Shown piece after piece: positions 1 through 9,230 of a stretch of DNA of 34,576 nt (positions within the stretch are counted from its first letter, which is position 1; each line of letters begins with the position of its first letter). The notes under the pieces were generated by a model that had not been told where the DNA came from, did no database searches, and saw only the letters and a program-made list of their open reading frames with translations. The stretch lies in assembly GCA_025362015.1 (NCBI GenBank), contig JANYIO010000235.1, positions 1 through 34,576 of the forward strand, read 5' to 3'. The position numbers were made by a program, and so were the translations under genes. The stretch comes from Gammaproteobacteria bacterium. GTDB taxonomy: Bacteria; Pseudomonadota; Gammaproteobacteria; Pseudomonadales; Cellvibrionaceae.

Positions 1-753
1 CGAGGCGCGAATTGCGTAGCGCATAAAAGTTGCATAATCACTTGGGTCGGCACTGCCTGCAGCTCCAGCGCCGCAAAAAAATTGATTGTCGGTGGTGGAT
101 TCGCCGCTGCTTAATACGCTGTTAAAATCGCCAGTCCATTCCCAAATTAATTCATGCAAATCGTAGATGCCATAATAGTTAGCAAGGCCACCACCTACGT
201 TCGCTAAATGTTCAGGTGTTGGCGCGGCATACCACTCTACCAGCTGCTGCGTGTATGTAGGATCGCGGCGTGCATCAGCTTTTTCAGGGCTTGCTTGTGC
301 AGCCCATTCCCATTGTGCAGTGCTAGGCAAATGTTGGCCATGAGCACGACAATAAGCTTGAGCGGCAAACCAGGATACGTGTACTACTGGTGCAGAAAAA
401 CTTTCAGGTTGCGGTAGATATTCGCCATCGCTATTGCGTTGCCAGTGCGCTAAATAGTTTTCGTCGGCATACAAACTCAATATTGCTGTGCGCGAAAAAT
501 TTGGATGTGTGCGCACAAAGCTTAAATATTGAACGTTAGTAACAGCAGTTTTATCCAAAGAAAATTCAACAAATTTTATTGCCGGTTCATCTTTTTTTGC
601 AAACAGCGGGCGAAATTCCCCGCTATTTATTTTGACCATGTTGGTAATGGGTGGCGCAATTTTGGTGTCCGCAACCACCGCAGAGATCAAAGCTAGTGAG
701 CACACAACTGCACGGGATATTAAATGTAATATTAAGCGAAAAGTGTTGCTCAC
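1..753 (-). CDS. nirV: NirV-like SUMF1/FGE-domain protein, partial
   Basis: This reading frame is open from a GTG at 753 to the window edge (251 codons), so the C-terminus is missing. A hydrophobic stretch near residues 7-28 ending SAVVA looks like a signal peptide, which places the product in the periplasm. The middle carries the formylglycine-generating-enzyme-like pattern VSWFAAQAYC, then HLPSTAQWEWAA, then a YGIYDLHELIWEWTGD stretch. SUMF1-domain proteins directly downstream of nirK are called NirV; their exact role in nitrite respiration is not settled. The gene follows nirK by 12 nt, so the two are probably one operon. The start is uncertain: GTG at 753 has AGG directly against it, and GTG at 762 is also in frame. 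The C-terminal Cys residues that would show formylglycine activity lie outside the window. Confidence 0.72.
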   Translation of the reverse strand, partial: MSNTFRLILHLISRAVVCSLALISAVVADTKIAPPITNMVKINSGEFRPLFAKKDEPAIKFVEFSLDKTAVTNVQYLSFVRTHPNFSRTAILSLYADENYLAHWQRNSDGEYLPQPESFSAPVVHVSWFAAQAYCRAHGQHLPSTAQWEWAAQASPEKADARRDPTYTQQLVEWYAAPTPEHLANVGGGLANYYGIYDLHELIWEWTGDFNSVLSSGESTTDNQFFCGAGAAGSADPSDYATFMRYAIRAS

Positions 754-765
754 CCTAAGCACGTT

Positions 766-2181
766 TTAATGCGCAGATTTTGTTGCGGTGTTGCTGGCGC
801 GCATTTTTGTCACGTCGGCCGGTTGCACAAAACCACCTTTGTTGCCCCAAGTGTTGAGCACATAAGACAGTACGTTCGCTATATGTTCGTCGCTCAAGCC
901 GAGTGATGGCATTGCCCCCACAAATACTTTGCCATTGACTTCAACTTTTCCTTGTAAACCATTCATGATTACACCTATAGCACGATTTTTATCTTTCAAT
1001 AAATAATCAGATTTTGCTAGGGGTGGAAATGCAGCAGGAATTCCTTCGCCATTAAGTTGATGGCAAGCCGCGCAGTTTTGATCAAAGATACGCTTGCCTT
1101 GCGCAACCCGATCATTATCATTTTTCGCCAACACGGGCTGTGGCGCTTCTTCCATGGATTGCACGGCTGCACCTTCAGGCAAATATACTGTGTCAGATTG
1201 TTTGCCTGAATAAATATCTTTGTCGGCCTCGCCTGAGACTTTGATCATGCCAAGTGCGCCTTTGTTAAACGCGCGAAAAATAGAATGATCAACTAAAATT
1301 AAATTTCCTGGATATTCTGTTTTGAATTCCACGATGGTATCACCACCGGCAGGGATCAATTGCGTTTCAACATTGTGATTCATTGCAGTGCCACCTTCTT
1401 CAATCACGTTGTCAAAAATTTCGCCGATCACATGAAAGGATGACACTAGATTAGGCCCGCCATTGCCGACAAATAAACGAATAGTCTCACCGACGTTGGC
1501 CTTCAATGAATTGTCACCGGTAAGTGAGCCGACTGAGCCATTAAACACGACATAATCAGGCTGTTCTTTGATGGCTTTGGCCATATCAAATGGCTGTAGC
1601 CCAGTTTCACCGTAACCACCCTTGGTATAAAAATCGCCTTGCATGATGTAGTACTCGCGATCCACTTTGGGTAGGCCACCTACTGGCTCAACAAAAATCA
1701 TCCCGTACATGCCGTTGGCGATGTGCATGCCGACCGGTGCAGTAGCGCAGTGATAAACATACAGGCCAGAATGAAGTGCTTTAAAACTGAATTGTGAGCT
1801 GTGTCCTGGCGCAGTAAAGCTGGCGGCAGCGCCGCCACCGGGGCCAGTAACTGCATGTAAGTCGATGTTGTGTGGCATTTTACTGCTTGGGTGATTGGAT
1901 AAATGAAATTCAACTTCATCGCCTTCACGGATGCGAATAAATTTACCCGGAACCGAGCCGCCAAATGTCCAGAAAGTGTAGTCAACGCCGTCGGCCATAC
2001 GGTTGACGACTTCTTTGGTTTCGAGGTTAACCACAACATGGGCGGACGTAGTGCGGGTGATGGCGGGTGGGACCATAGGCGCATCGGTAAGTAGTGCTTG
2101 TTCAATAGGTAATTCAGCGCTTACACAATAGCTTATTATTGCAAGCAATGTGAATGTGCCAATAGTGATACATTTACGCAT
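766..2181 (-). CDS. nirK: Copper nitrite reductase with C-terminal cytochrome c domain
   Basis: The product reduces nitrite to nitric oxide in the periplasm during denitrification or nitrite respiration. A signal peptide covers about residues 1-22. Two cupredoxin domains follow (about 45-170 and 200-320). Type 1 copper ligands are H104, C145, H153 and M158; type 2 ligands are H109, H144 and H299. The catalytic Asp (D107) and His (H250) are present. The eight-residue step from C145 to H153 (CATAPVGMH) is the class II, AniA-like form. Residues 355-445 add a class I cytochrome c domain with CAACH at 370-374 and a likely Met ligand at M424, so electrons can reach the copper site within one chain. 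AAGGA lies 7 nt before the ATG. An FNR-type box sits upstream and nirV follows immediately. Confidence 0.96.
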   Translation of the reverse strand: MRKCITIGTFTLLAIISYCVSAELPIEQALLTDAPMVPPAITRTTSAHVVVNLETKEVVNRMADGVDYTFWTFGGSVPGKFIRIREGDEVEFHLSNHPSSKMPHNIDLHAVTGPGGGAAASFTAPGHSSQFSFKALHSGLYVYHCATAPVGMHIANGMYGMIFVEPVGGLPKVDREYYIMQGDFYTKGGYGETGLQPFDMAKAIKEQPDYVVFNGSVGSLTGDNSLKANVGETIRLFVGNGGPNLVSSFHVIGEIFDNVIEEGGTAMNHNVETQLIPAGGDTIVEFKTEYPGNLILVDHSIFRAFNKGALGMIKVSGEADKDIYSGKQSDTVYLPEGAAVQSMEEAPQPVLAKNDNDRVAQGKRIFDQNCAACHQLNGEGIPAAFPPLAKSDYLLKDKNRAIGVIMNGLQGKVEVNGKVFVGAMPSLGLSDEHIANVLSYVLNTWGNKGGFVQPADVTKMRASNTATKSAH

Positions 2182-2218
2182 AGAGATTTCCTTTTATAAG
2201 TAGGATGTTTCAATGTGC

Positions 2219-2224
2219 AGTATC
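2219..2224 (-). promoter_or_regulatory. Likely -10 element of nirK
   Basis: The minus strand reads GATACT here, four of six matches to TATAAT. A start of transcription near 2212 would put the FNR-type box centre at about -41.5, the class II position for FNR-family activators. The agreement between the two sites is the main support. Confidence 0.5.
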
Positions 2225-2246
2225 TGATTTCTTCTGCGGACACGTA

Positions 2247-2260
2247 TTGATGCAAATCAA
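2247..2260 (-). promoter_or_regulatory. FNR/ANR/DNR-type operator upstream of nirK
   Basis: TTGATGCAAATCAA matches the consensus TTGAT-N4-ATCAA at every position. It lies 66 nt upstream of the nirK start and about 41 nt upstream of the predicted transcription start. FNR-family regulators use this box to switch on nitrite and nitric oxide metabolism at low oxygen. FNR, ANR and DNR share the half-site, so the sequence alone does not say which one binds. Confidence 0.85.
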
Positions 2261-2441
2261 ATGTTTGTTTTCTTGTGGTATAACGGCTGATAGTGGTGGG
2301 AAATATTCCAAGAAAGTGTTTTTGCAGTGATGTTAGAAAATTCGTGAGGGATGAAAGTAATTCGCGTTGCTGCGAAAAGTAAGGTTTTATTTCTCTGCTA
2401 TTTTTTTGCAAAAGCTAATTCATAATCACTAAAAGTACAAT

Positions 2442-4166
2442 TTAAATTGTTATTAGATCGGTATCTTTATTGTGTTGTTGATGTGCATGCAAGGTTTTGC
2501 ATACGTCTTCGAGTGATTGCGGAGGTGCAAAATAATAGCCTTGCATATGATCGCAGCCAGCTTCTTGCAGCCAGCTTTTTTGTTCAAATGTTTCCACTCC
2601 ATCCGCTACAACAATTTTACCTAAATTGTGTGCGAGGGTAATCATTGCTGCCACTAAACGACGATCACTGGTATTGCGTTGTAGCTCAGCCATAAATCGA
2701 GATGATAATTTTACTGTGCTAATAGGTAAGCGCTGTAAATGTAAAAAGGATGAGCTGCCAGTGCCAAAATTATCCAGCGCGAAATTAATGCCGAAGAATG
2801 CCAGTGGGCGCATACACAAACTGACCAGGTCAATATTTTCCATCATGGACGATTCGGTTAACTCCAGCTCTACATCACCGGCTTGAATTTCCAATTCTTC
2901 AAATATTGCTGCTATTTCCTGTACTAATCTTTCGTCTTTAAATTGGCGCATGGAAAGGTTAATAGACATGACTAGGCCGCTGCCAAACTGCGCATGAATT
3001 CTTTTTAAATCTTCACAGGCCTGTCGAATTGCCCAGTAGCCAATCGCAGTAATTAATCCCGTATCTTCTGCTACCGTAATAAATTCACTGGCATTCAGTG
3101 CCCCGCTCTCCGGGTTGTCCCAGCGCAATAAAGATTCAAGGCCAATGATTTCATTGGTTTGCATATCCACACGAGGTTGATATTGCAAAAAAAATTGACC
3201 TTTTTTTAATGCCTTGCGTAAATTTGCTTCAAGTTTCAATTGCCGATGTACATTTTTATTCATTGCATCAGTAAAGAAACAAAAACTACTGCCTTCTTCT
3301 TGCTTGGCTTTATACATCGCCATATCGGCATTTTTAAGCAGGCTTTCTGCATCATGTCCCGCTTGCGGGTAAAGCGCGATGCCGATACTGCAACCTACGG
3401 ACACCTCATAGCCATTAATTTCTGAGGGCTCAGAAATTAACTCAATAATTTTTTCAGCAATGTGTGCAACATCAGTATTATTTTCAATATGCGTTAACAA
3501 TAAAGTAAATTCATCACCACCAATACGTGCTACTGAATCACTGCGACGCAAGCACGCATTTAAACGCTCGGCACAAATGCGAATGATCACATCGCCTACA
3601 TCATGGCCGAAATTATCATTCACTAATTTAAAACCATTTAAATCAATAAACATTAATGCAAACGACGTTTTATCGCGATTTGCCAAATGAATAACATGTT
3701 CCAGACGATCGCGAAATAAAATGCGATTGGGGATATCAGTGAGCTGATCATAATGCGCTAAGCGTGCTAAATATTGTTCAGTTTGTTTGCGTTCAATAGC
3801 ATAGCGCAATGTGCGTTCTAATAATTGGTGGCTAATTTGACCCTTAATGAGATAGTCGGCAGCGCCAGCGCGAATGACATCGCGGTCTACCTCGATTTCC
3901 ATTTCATCTGTCATGACTACAATCGGCGTGATATTAGCTTGGACTTTTGCCGCATTTAATAAATCGCGAACGCTCAGTTCACCCCAAAAAAAATCGAGCA
4001 GTGCCACATCAAACTCGTTAGACAAAATTTGTGGCAAGGCTGCATCAAGCTGGTTACACCAGATCAACTCATAATCTACATGACGAACTTGCGACAAAAT
4101 ATCGGCAATCAATAGGTATTCACCGTATTCACGGTCAATAAATAAAATTTTTGTTGCTTTCTTCAT
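2442..4166 (-). CDS. Response regulator with GGDEF and degenerate EAL domains
   Basis: This cytoplasmic c-di-GMP signalling protein has 574 residues. A receiver domain (1-125) keeps the phosphoacceptor D58, T86 and K108. The GGDEF domain (about 135-300) has intact GGDEF at 216-220 and an RxxD inhibitory site at 207-210, so cyclase activity is expected. The EAL domain (about 315-560) retains E344, N403, E435, D465, K486 and Q542. However, EAL reads ESL, DDFGTG reads DNFGTG (N466), the AEGVE glutamate is D522, and the usual KIDRSF reads KLSSRF. Phosphodiesterase activity is therefore probably weak or lost, and the domain may serve as a sensor or binding module. No histidine kinase gene is adjacent, so the partner kinase is unknown. 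A weak palindrome overlaps the stop codon. Confidence 0.93.
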   Translation of the reverse strand: MKKATKILFIDREYGEYLLIADILSQVRHVDYELIWCNQLDAALPQILSNEFDVALLDFFWGELSVRDLLNAAKVQANITPIVVMTDEMEIEVDRDVIRAGAADYLIKGQISHQLLERTLRYAIERKQTEQYLARLAHYDQLTDIPNRILFRDRLEHVIHLANRDKTSFALMFIDLNGFKLVNDNFGHDVGDVIIRICAERLNACLRRSDSVARIGGDEFTLLLTHIENNTDVAHIAEKIIELISEPSEINGYEVSVGCSIGIALYPQAGHDAESLLKNADMAMYKAKQEEGSSFCFFTDAMNKNVHRQLKLEANLRKALKKGQFFLQYQPRVDMQTNEIIGLESLLRWDNPESGALNASEFITVAEDTGLITAIGYWAIRQACEDLKRIHAQFGSGLVMSINLSMRQFKDERLVQEIAAIFEELEIQAGDVELELTESSMMENIDLVSLCMRPLAFFGINFALDNFGTGSSSFLHLQRLPISTVKLSSRFMAELQRNTSDRRLVAAMITLAHNLGKIVVADGVETFEQKSWLQEAGCDHMQGYYFAPPQSLEDVCKTLHAHQQHNKDTDLITI

Positions 4167-4408
4167 ACCTCTTAAATCCCTAACTTAAGTACTAGATATT
4201 TTCGGCATAACCGCTCTTTTTGGCGCCATGCTCTTTATTCGCCGACTTTACACCTTGCCTTGCTTATAATAAATGAGATTTAACTCTATATAGCAAACAA
4301 AGACACTTGGATTATTTTTAAAAGCTGTAGTTATAAAAACAACTGACATACAGGTCTGTTTGCGCTTGATACAATAGAATCCTTCTGAAAAAAGTATTTC
4401 GAGGCCTC

Positions 4409-6442
4409 GTGACAGAACTAAACGCCCGCCAAAAAGAAGCCGTTCTCTACATTGACGGCCCCTGCCTTGTGCTTGCAGGGGCCGGCAGTGGAAAAACCAG
4501 TGTAATTACGCGCAAAATCGCCTATTTGATTCAAAAATGCGACATCCCGGCACGCCACATTGCCGCGCTCACCTTTACCAATAAAGCGGCGCGTGAAATG
4601 AAAGAGCGAGTCGGTAATTTAGTGCAAGGCAGTGCCGCTAAAGGGTTGACCGTTTCAACTTTTCATAACCTGGGTCTCAACATCATACGCCGCGAATATA
4701 AAAGTCTGGGTTTCAAGCCAGGTTTTTCTATTTTTGATGCAGAAGATGCGCGTTCACTATTAAAAGAATTGATGATGAAAGACGGTGATCTGGATAAGGA
4801 TCACTTAAATCTAGTACAGAATCAAATATCCAACTGGAAAAATGATTTAATTACTCCGAAAAAGGCGCTTGAATTAGCACAAACCGCTGATCCTCAAAAT
4901 CAGGCCGGGCAAACTATTGCGCTGGTTTATCAACAATACAATCAGGCCTTACGTGCTTACAATGCTGTTGATTTTGACGATTTAATTTTGATACCGGTTG
5001 ACCTTTTTCAGCAACACAGTGAAATTTTAACGCGCTGGCAGCGTAAGATCCGTTATTTATTGGTTGATGAATATCAAGATACAAATTCCAGTCAATATTT
5101 GTTAGTGCAATTGCTGGTTGGTAATCGCGCCACGCTTACAGTGGTTGGTGATGATGACCAATCTATTTATGCTTGGCGTGGCGCGCGGCCAGAAAATTTA
5201 ATTCAATTGAAGCAGGATTACCCGCAATTAAAAGTCATTAAGCTGGAGCAAAATTATCGCTCAACAAGTCGCATTCTTCGTGTGGCAAACCATTTGATTG
5301 CCAACAACCCTCACGAATTTGATAAAGCGCTTTGGAGCGAGATGGGCTTGGGTGATCATATTCGTGTAGTGCGCTGCGCGAATGAAGATGCAGAGGCGGA
5401 ACGTGTCGCCACAGAAATTTTGACGCAGCGTATGCGCAAACAAAATAAATTTCGGGACTATGCTGTACTGTATCGCGGCAACCATCAATCGCGCTTGCTG
5501 GAAATGAAATTGCAGCAGCACCAAATCCCCTACAAAATTAGTGGCGGCTCATCATTTTTCGCTAAAACTGAAATTAAAGATGTGATGGGATATTTACGTT
5601 TATTAGTCAATGCCGATGATGACAATGCTTTTTTGCGCGTGATTAATACTCCGCGTCGTCACATCGGCACCAGCACGCTTGAAGCGCTCGGTAGTTACGC
5701 CAGTCAACGCGAAATTAGCTTATTTTCAGCCATCGAAGAGGTTGGTTTAGGGAGTCATATCGCAGAAAAAAATCTGGATCGTTTGCTCCGCTTTTCGCAT
5801 TGGTTAAAGCAAGTTGCGCGCAATTGCGCAAATAATGACCCTGTGGCTGCAGTGCGCGAAATGATTGACGATATAGATTATGTTGGTTGGTTGCACCAGA
5901 ATTCGCCCAGCAGCAAAGCAGCTGAAAAGCGCATCGACAATGTTTTTTATTTAGTTGATTCGCTGCAAAAAAGTTTGAATAAAACGACTGATGATGACGA
6001 AGAGGGCGAGGCTCGAATTGAAGATGCCATTGCTAAATTAGTCTTGCGCGATTTGCTTGAGCGGCAGGAAGAAGAAGATCTTAGTGATCAAGTACAGCTA
6101 ATGACTTTGCACGCGTCCAAAGGTTTGGAGTTCCCGCATGTGTTTATCGTCGGAATGGAAGAGGATTTGTTGCCACACCGCAATAGTATTGACGCTAATA
6201 ATATTGAAGAAGAGCGTCGCCTTACTTATGTGGGTATTACACGCGCGCAACGCACATTGACCATGACACTTGCAGGTAAGCGCAAACAATTTGGTGAATA
6301 TAGTGAAACTACTCCCAGCCGTTTTCTGGATGAGTTGCCAGCAGACGACATAGAACGTGAAGGTTTTGGTGCGGTGAGCCAAGAAAAAAATGTTGCCAAG
6401 GGCGAAGAAACTTTGGCAGGATTGTTAAATTTATTTGATTAA
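4409..6442 (+). CDS. rep: ATP-dependent DNA helicase Rep (UvrD/Rep family)
   Basis: Rep is a superfamily 1A 3'-to-5' helicase that helps replication forks restart and clears proteins from DNA. The 677-residue length is close to that of E. coli Rep (673). Visible motifs are the Q-motif region LNARQKEAV at the N-terminus, Walker A GAGSGKT at 24-30, DEYQDTN near residue 219, the VVGDDDQSIYAWRGA motif III region, LEQNYRS, and late motifs TLHASKGLEFPHVF and RRLTYVGITRA. The start is GTG at 4409, with GAGG 4 nt upstream supporting it. The gene stands alone and faces the cytochrome c5 gene across a shared terminator. UvrD or PcrA is the alternative name, but the length and motif context fit Rep best. 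Confidence 0.93.
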   Translation: MTELNARQKEAVLYIDGPCLVLAGAGSGKTSVITRKIAYLIQKCDIPARHIAALTFTNKAAREMKERVGNLVQGSAAKGLTVSTFHNLGLNIIRREYKSLGFKPGFSIFDAEDARSLLKELMMKDGDLDKDHLNLVQNQISNWKNDLITPKKALELAQTADPQNQAGQTIALVYQQYNQALRAYNAVDFDDLILIPVDLFQQHSEILTRWQRKIRYLLVDEYQDTNSSQYLLVQLLVGNRATLTVVGDDDQSIYAWRGARPENLIQLKQDYPQLKVIKLEQNYRSTSRILRVANHLIANNPHEFDKALWSEMGLGDHIRVVRCANEDAEAERVATEILTQRMRKQNKFRDYAVLYRGNHQSRLLEMKLQQHQIPYKISGGSSFFAKTEIKDVMGYLRLLVNADDDNAFLRVINTPRRHIGTSTLEALGSYASQREISLFSAIEEVGLGSHIAEKNLDRLLRFSHWLKQVARNCANNDPVAAVREMIDDIDYVGWLHQNSPSSKAAEKRIDNVFYLVDSLQKSLNKTTDDDEEGEARIEDAIAKLVLRDLLERQEEEDLSDQVQLMTLHASKGLEFPHVFIVGMEEDLLPHRNSIDANNIEEERRLTYVGITRAQRTLTMTLAGKRKQFGEYSETTPSRFLDELPADDIEREGFGAVSQEKNVAKGEETLAGLLNLFD

Positions 6443-6481
6443 TGTTTTTTGTAGAAAAAACTGCAATAAAACAAGCACAAT

Positions 6482-6515
6482 AAAAAAGCCAGCGATTTTC
6501 GTCGCTGGCTTTTTT
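6482..6515. terminator. Bidirectional rho-independent terminator
   Basis: A perfect 14-bp inverted repeat (arms 6482-6495 and 6502-6515, loop TTTTCG) has GC-rich cores GCCAGCGA/TCGCTGGC flanked by six A on the left and six T on the right. Each strand therefore shows a stem followed by a U run. It lies 40 nt after the rep stop and 16 nt after the cytochrome c5 stop. Confidence 0.95.
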
Positions 6516-6530
6516 ATTGACAAGAGTAAA

Positions 6531-6962
6531 TTATTTTTTACTGCCATCTACCATGTATTTAACAGCTGCTTTAACTTCAGCATCGCTACACGCAGCGCAA
6601 GTGCCTTTGGCAGGCATGGCATTAAAGCCAGCAAGCGCATGAGCATAAAGAGTGTCTATCCCTTTTGCTGCACGTGGGGCCCAGTCGGCAGCGTTGCCGA
6701 ATTTAGGTGCGTTCATTAGGCCTGGTGTGTGGCACATAGTGCATGATGCAGCAAAAACATCTTTGCCTGATTTAGCAGGAGCTGCAGCTGCAGCAGGCGC
6801 GCCTGCGCAAGCTTCACCTGCTTTACAGGTTTTACCCACTGGTGCAATGCGTTCTTTTGTAGCATCAGCATCTGCTGTTTTAGTTTCGCTGAAAGCAACA
6901 CCAGAAAGGGCTAACAAGCTAGCAACAGCCAGCATACTTAATAATTTCTTCATTGGGCTCAC
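6531..6962 (-). CDS. Periplasmic cytochrome c5 family protein
   Basis: A small monoheme electron carrier of 143 residues. A signal peptide covers about residues 1-25. An Ala-rich linker containing two cysteines (C46, C52) follows. The heme domain has CTMCH at 74-78 and a probable axial Met at M116. The cysteine pair C122/C125 in GTCAACSD after the Met ligand is the c5 hallmark disulfide. The GTG at 6962 is preferred because AGGA lies about 8 nt upstream; the ATG at 6953 would be about 17 nt from it. It may feed electrons to terminal reductases such as the neighbouring NirK, though that link is inferred only from function. Confidence 0.9.
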   Translation of the reverse strand: MSPMKKLLSMLAVASLLALSGVAFSETKTADADATKERIAPVGKTCKAGEACAGAPAAAAAPAKSGKDVFAASCTMCHTPGLMNAPKFGNAADWAPRAAKGIDTLYAHALAGFNAMPAKGTCAACSDAEVKAAVKYMVDGSKK

Positions 6963-7176
6963 GTCTTTTTCCTCATGGTTATGATTTGCGCTTTAGGGGG
7001 AGCGCGACGGGGTCATTATAGCCAATAATTTATTAATATGTGCCATGTCTTTTGACTTTATGGAAAGTCTTTTAGTTTGCCAAAAGAAGGTTAAAGACTA
7101 ATTAACGGCAAGGTTTTGTTCTATCTTGTCGCGATGTTATGCTGCGGCGAACAAAAATGTGGGGTTTGACAATATT

Positions 7177-9222
7177 ATGGAATTTGCCAATGTTGCTTTT
7201 ACTGCTTACTTTAGCGCGGCTATTGTTGCAGCACTATTGACTGCCATTTACGCTTACCAATATTTCCATCAGCAGCGCAGCTATGCGTTTACCCTTGCCG
7301 CGTTCCTGCATACCTTGTATTTGAGTGCCATCGTTCTATCTTATAGCAATACCTTTTCGTCACAATGGTTACCTTTTCTGGAGTGTTTACATTACAACGG
7401 ATGGGTATTGGCCATAGCTCTCTCGTTACTGCATCACAGTAATCAACAGCATTTACCCCGCAGTCTGCAGCTACTGTTTGGCTTGGGTTGGCCACTTACT
7501 CTAATAATGCTGCTAATTACATTGTTCGCTAATGAAAAAGTGTTTTTACTCGCGCCTTGGTGCGCTCTGGCTTTAGCCGTGGTTAGCTTGGTGAGCGTTG
7601 AGCAACTTTATCGTTATGCGGCGGTAAATGATCGTCAAATCAAACTGCTTTGCATGAACTTGGGTATCATCTTTATTTATGATGTGTATCGCTACACCCA
7701 TCTGCTTATTTTCCAGGAAGAGATTTATCCCTACCTCTGGCAGTCACGCGCGGCAGTTTCCATTGCCACTTGTTTATTTATGGCTTTGGGCGGATTGGTG
7801 CCTTTGCAGCAAACGCCCAAAACGGCGAACTTCAATATCTCGCGCCCGATTGCTTTCTACACCACGTCACTGATTGGTATAGGTGTATTAATTACGCTGC
7901 TCTCTACCGTTGGATATTATATACAGCTGTATGGCGGTAATTGGGGAGCGGCGATTTATAGCTTTGCGCTGGTGGTGGCAGTGCTTTTGGTTGTAACCGT
8001 TTTTGTCTCTAACCATCTGCGTTTGCAACTTTCGGTATTTATCAATAAGCATCTGTTTCACCATAAATACGATTATCGTAGTGAATGGCTGCGCATTATC
8101 AATTATCTGGCCGAGCCGGCAGAGAGTAGTGAGGTCAATGAGCGTGCTTTTTTCGCGGTGGCCTCCACCACACATGCGCCGGGTGGTGCGATCTGGTTGC
8201 TCAAGCAGGGCTTTTATGAGCCGGTCTACCAGCTCAACGTATCGAGCTTGGTCGATTTACAGGAAGAGCCCGCCAACAGTCCATTTTGTCGTGAGTTGCT
8301 TGAATCGGAATGGGTTTACTTTCCCGACGGTAGCGACAATTCAGCGATTAGCCATAACAACAATTTGCTGCCCTATTGGGCGCGCAATTTCCCCAATTTG
8401 TGGTTGATTTTCCCGCTGATTGTGGGCGAAGAGCTGGTGGGTTTTATGGCGCTGACCAACCCACAGGACGATACCGCACTCAACTGGGAAGATCTTGATT
8501 TGCTTAAAACAATCGGTCGTCAATTGGCGAGCTATTTAAAGCGGTATGAGCAAGCCGAGCAGCTCGCTGAAGGCAAACAGTTTGATACTTACAACAAGCT
8601 GGTTGCCTTTATCATTCACGATTTGAACAATTTAATCGCCCAACAAGCCTTGATGCTAAAAAATGCTGAAAAGCATAAGGATAACCCAGCCTTTGTAGAG
8701 GACGCATTTAAAACGATTAGTAATTCAGTGGATCGGATGAATAATTTGTTGAAAAAGTTGCGTCGTGATGAGTCTGACTTAGTAAAGCGCGTAAGCATTA
8801 CTGAAATTGTTGAGCAAGCCGTCGCCGAGTGTCGCCACAACAACCTGAAGATTAAAGCCGGAATTCATCAAGTAACGCGTACTCTTAATGCAGATCAGGT
8901 GCGTTTAGTGATGACTATCACAAATTTCATAAAAAATGCACAGGAGGCTACAGAAGCCGGGGGTGAAGTACATGTTACACTCGCTTGTCTTGATGACTGG
9001 GCGGTCATCACTATTGAAGACAGCGGTTCAGGTATGGATTGGGATTTTATTCATAACCGCTTGTTTAAGCCTTTTGAAACTACCAAGTCAGGCAAAGGTA
9101 TGGGCATAGGTGTTTACCTATCGCGTGAATATATAAGCGAGTTAAACGGTACGCTCAATGTAATGAGTAGTGTTGGCGAAGGCACTACCATCACAATATC
9201 AATACCGCTTAATAAGGAATAG
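7177..9222 (+). CDS. prsK: PrsK-type membrane histidine kinase (exosortase/PEP-CTERM system)
   Basis: This is the sensor kinase of the PrsK/PrsR pair usually found with exosortase loci. About the first 285 residues are a series of hydrophobic segments, as in the family. A GAF-like region follows (about 310-460). The kinase core has H-box HDLNN with the predicted phosphohistidine at residue 481, N-box NFIKNAQEAT, G1 DSGSGMD and G2 GKGMGIGVYLSREY. I start it at ATG 7177 (681 aa); a longer version from TTG at 7126 adds 17 residues with no better ribosome site. It precedes prsR by 8 nt, so the two are co-transcribed. The ligand sensed is unknown. Confidence 0.88.
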   Translation: MEFANVAFTAYFSAAIVAALLTAIYAYQYFHQQRSYAFTLAAFLHTLYLSAIVLSYSNTFSSQWLPFLECLHYNGWVLAIALSLLHHSNQQHLPRSLQLLFGLGWPLTLIMLLITLFANEKVFLLAPWCALALAVVSLVSVEQLYRYAAVNDRQIKLLCMNLGIIFIYDVYRYTHLLIFQEEIYPYLWQSRAAVSIATCLFMALGGLVPLQQTPKTANFNISRPIAFYTTSLIGIGVLITLLSTVGYYIQLYGGNWGAAIYSFALVVAVLLVVTVFVSNHLRLQLSVFINKHLFHHKYDYRSEWLRIINYLAEPAESSEVNERAFFAVASTTHAPGGAIWLLKQGFYEPVYQLNVSSLVDLQEEPANSPFCRELLESEWVYFPDGSDNSAISHNNNLLPYWARNFPNLWLIFPLIVGEELVGFMALTNPQDDTALNWEDLDLLKTIGRQLASYLKRYEQAEQLAEGKQFDTYNKLVAFIIHDLNNLIAQQALMLKNAEKHKDNPAFVEDAFKTISNSVDRMNNLLKKLRRDESDLVKRVSITEIVEQAVAECRHNNLKIKAGIHQVTRTLNADQVRLVMTITNFIKNAQEATEAGGEVHVTLACLDDWAVITIEDSGSGMDWDFIHNRLFKPFETTKSGKGMGIGVYLSREYISELNGTLNVMSSVGEGTTITISIPLNKE

Positions 9223-9230
9223 TTGTTTGA

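Noticed and set aside
1698-2105. A 135-residue frame inside nirK on the same strand
   Set aside because: It lies wholly within the cupredoxin domain of nirK in another frame and is composition-driven.
2136-2411. A 91-residue minus-strand frame over the nirK start
   Set aside because: It covers the FNR-type promoter and overlaps the nirK signal peptide in another frame; no ribosome site or domain supports it.
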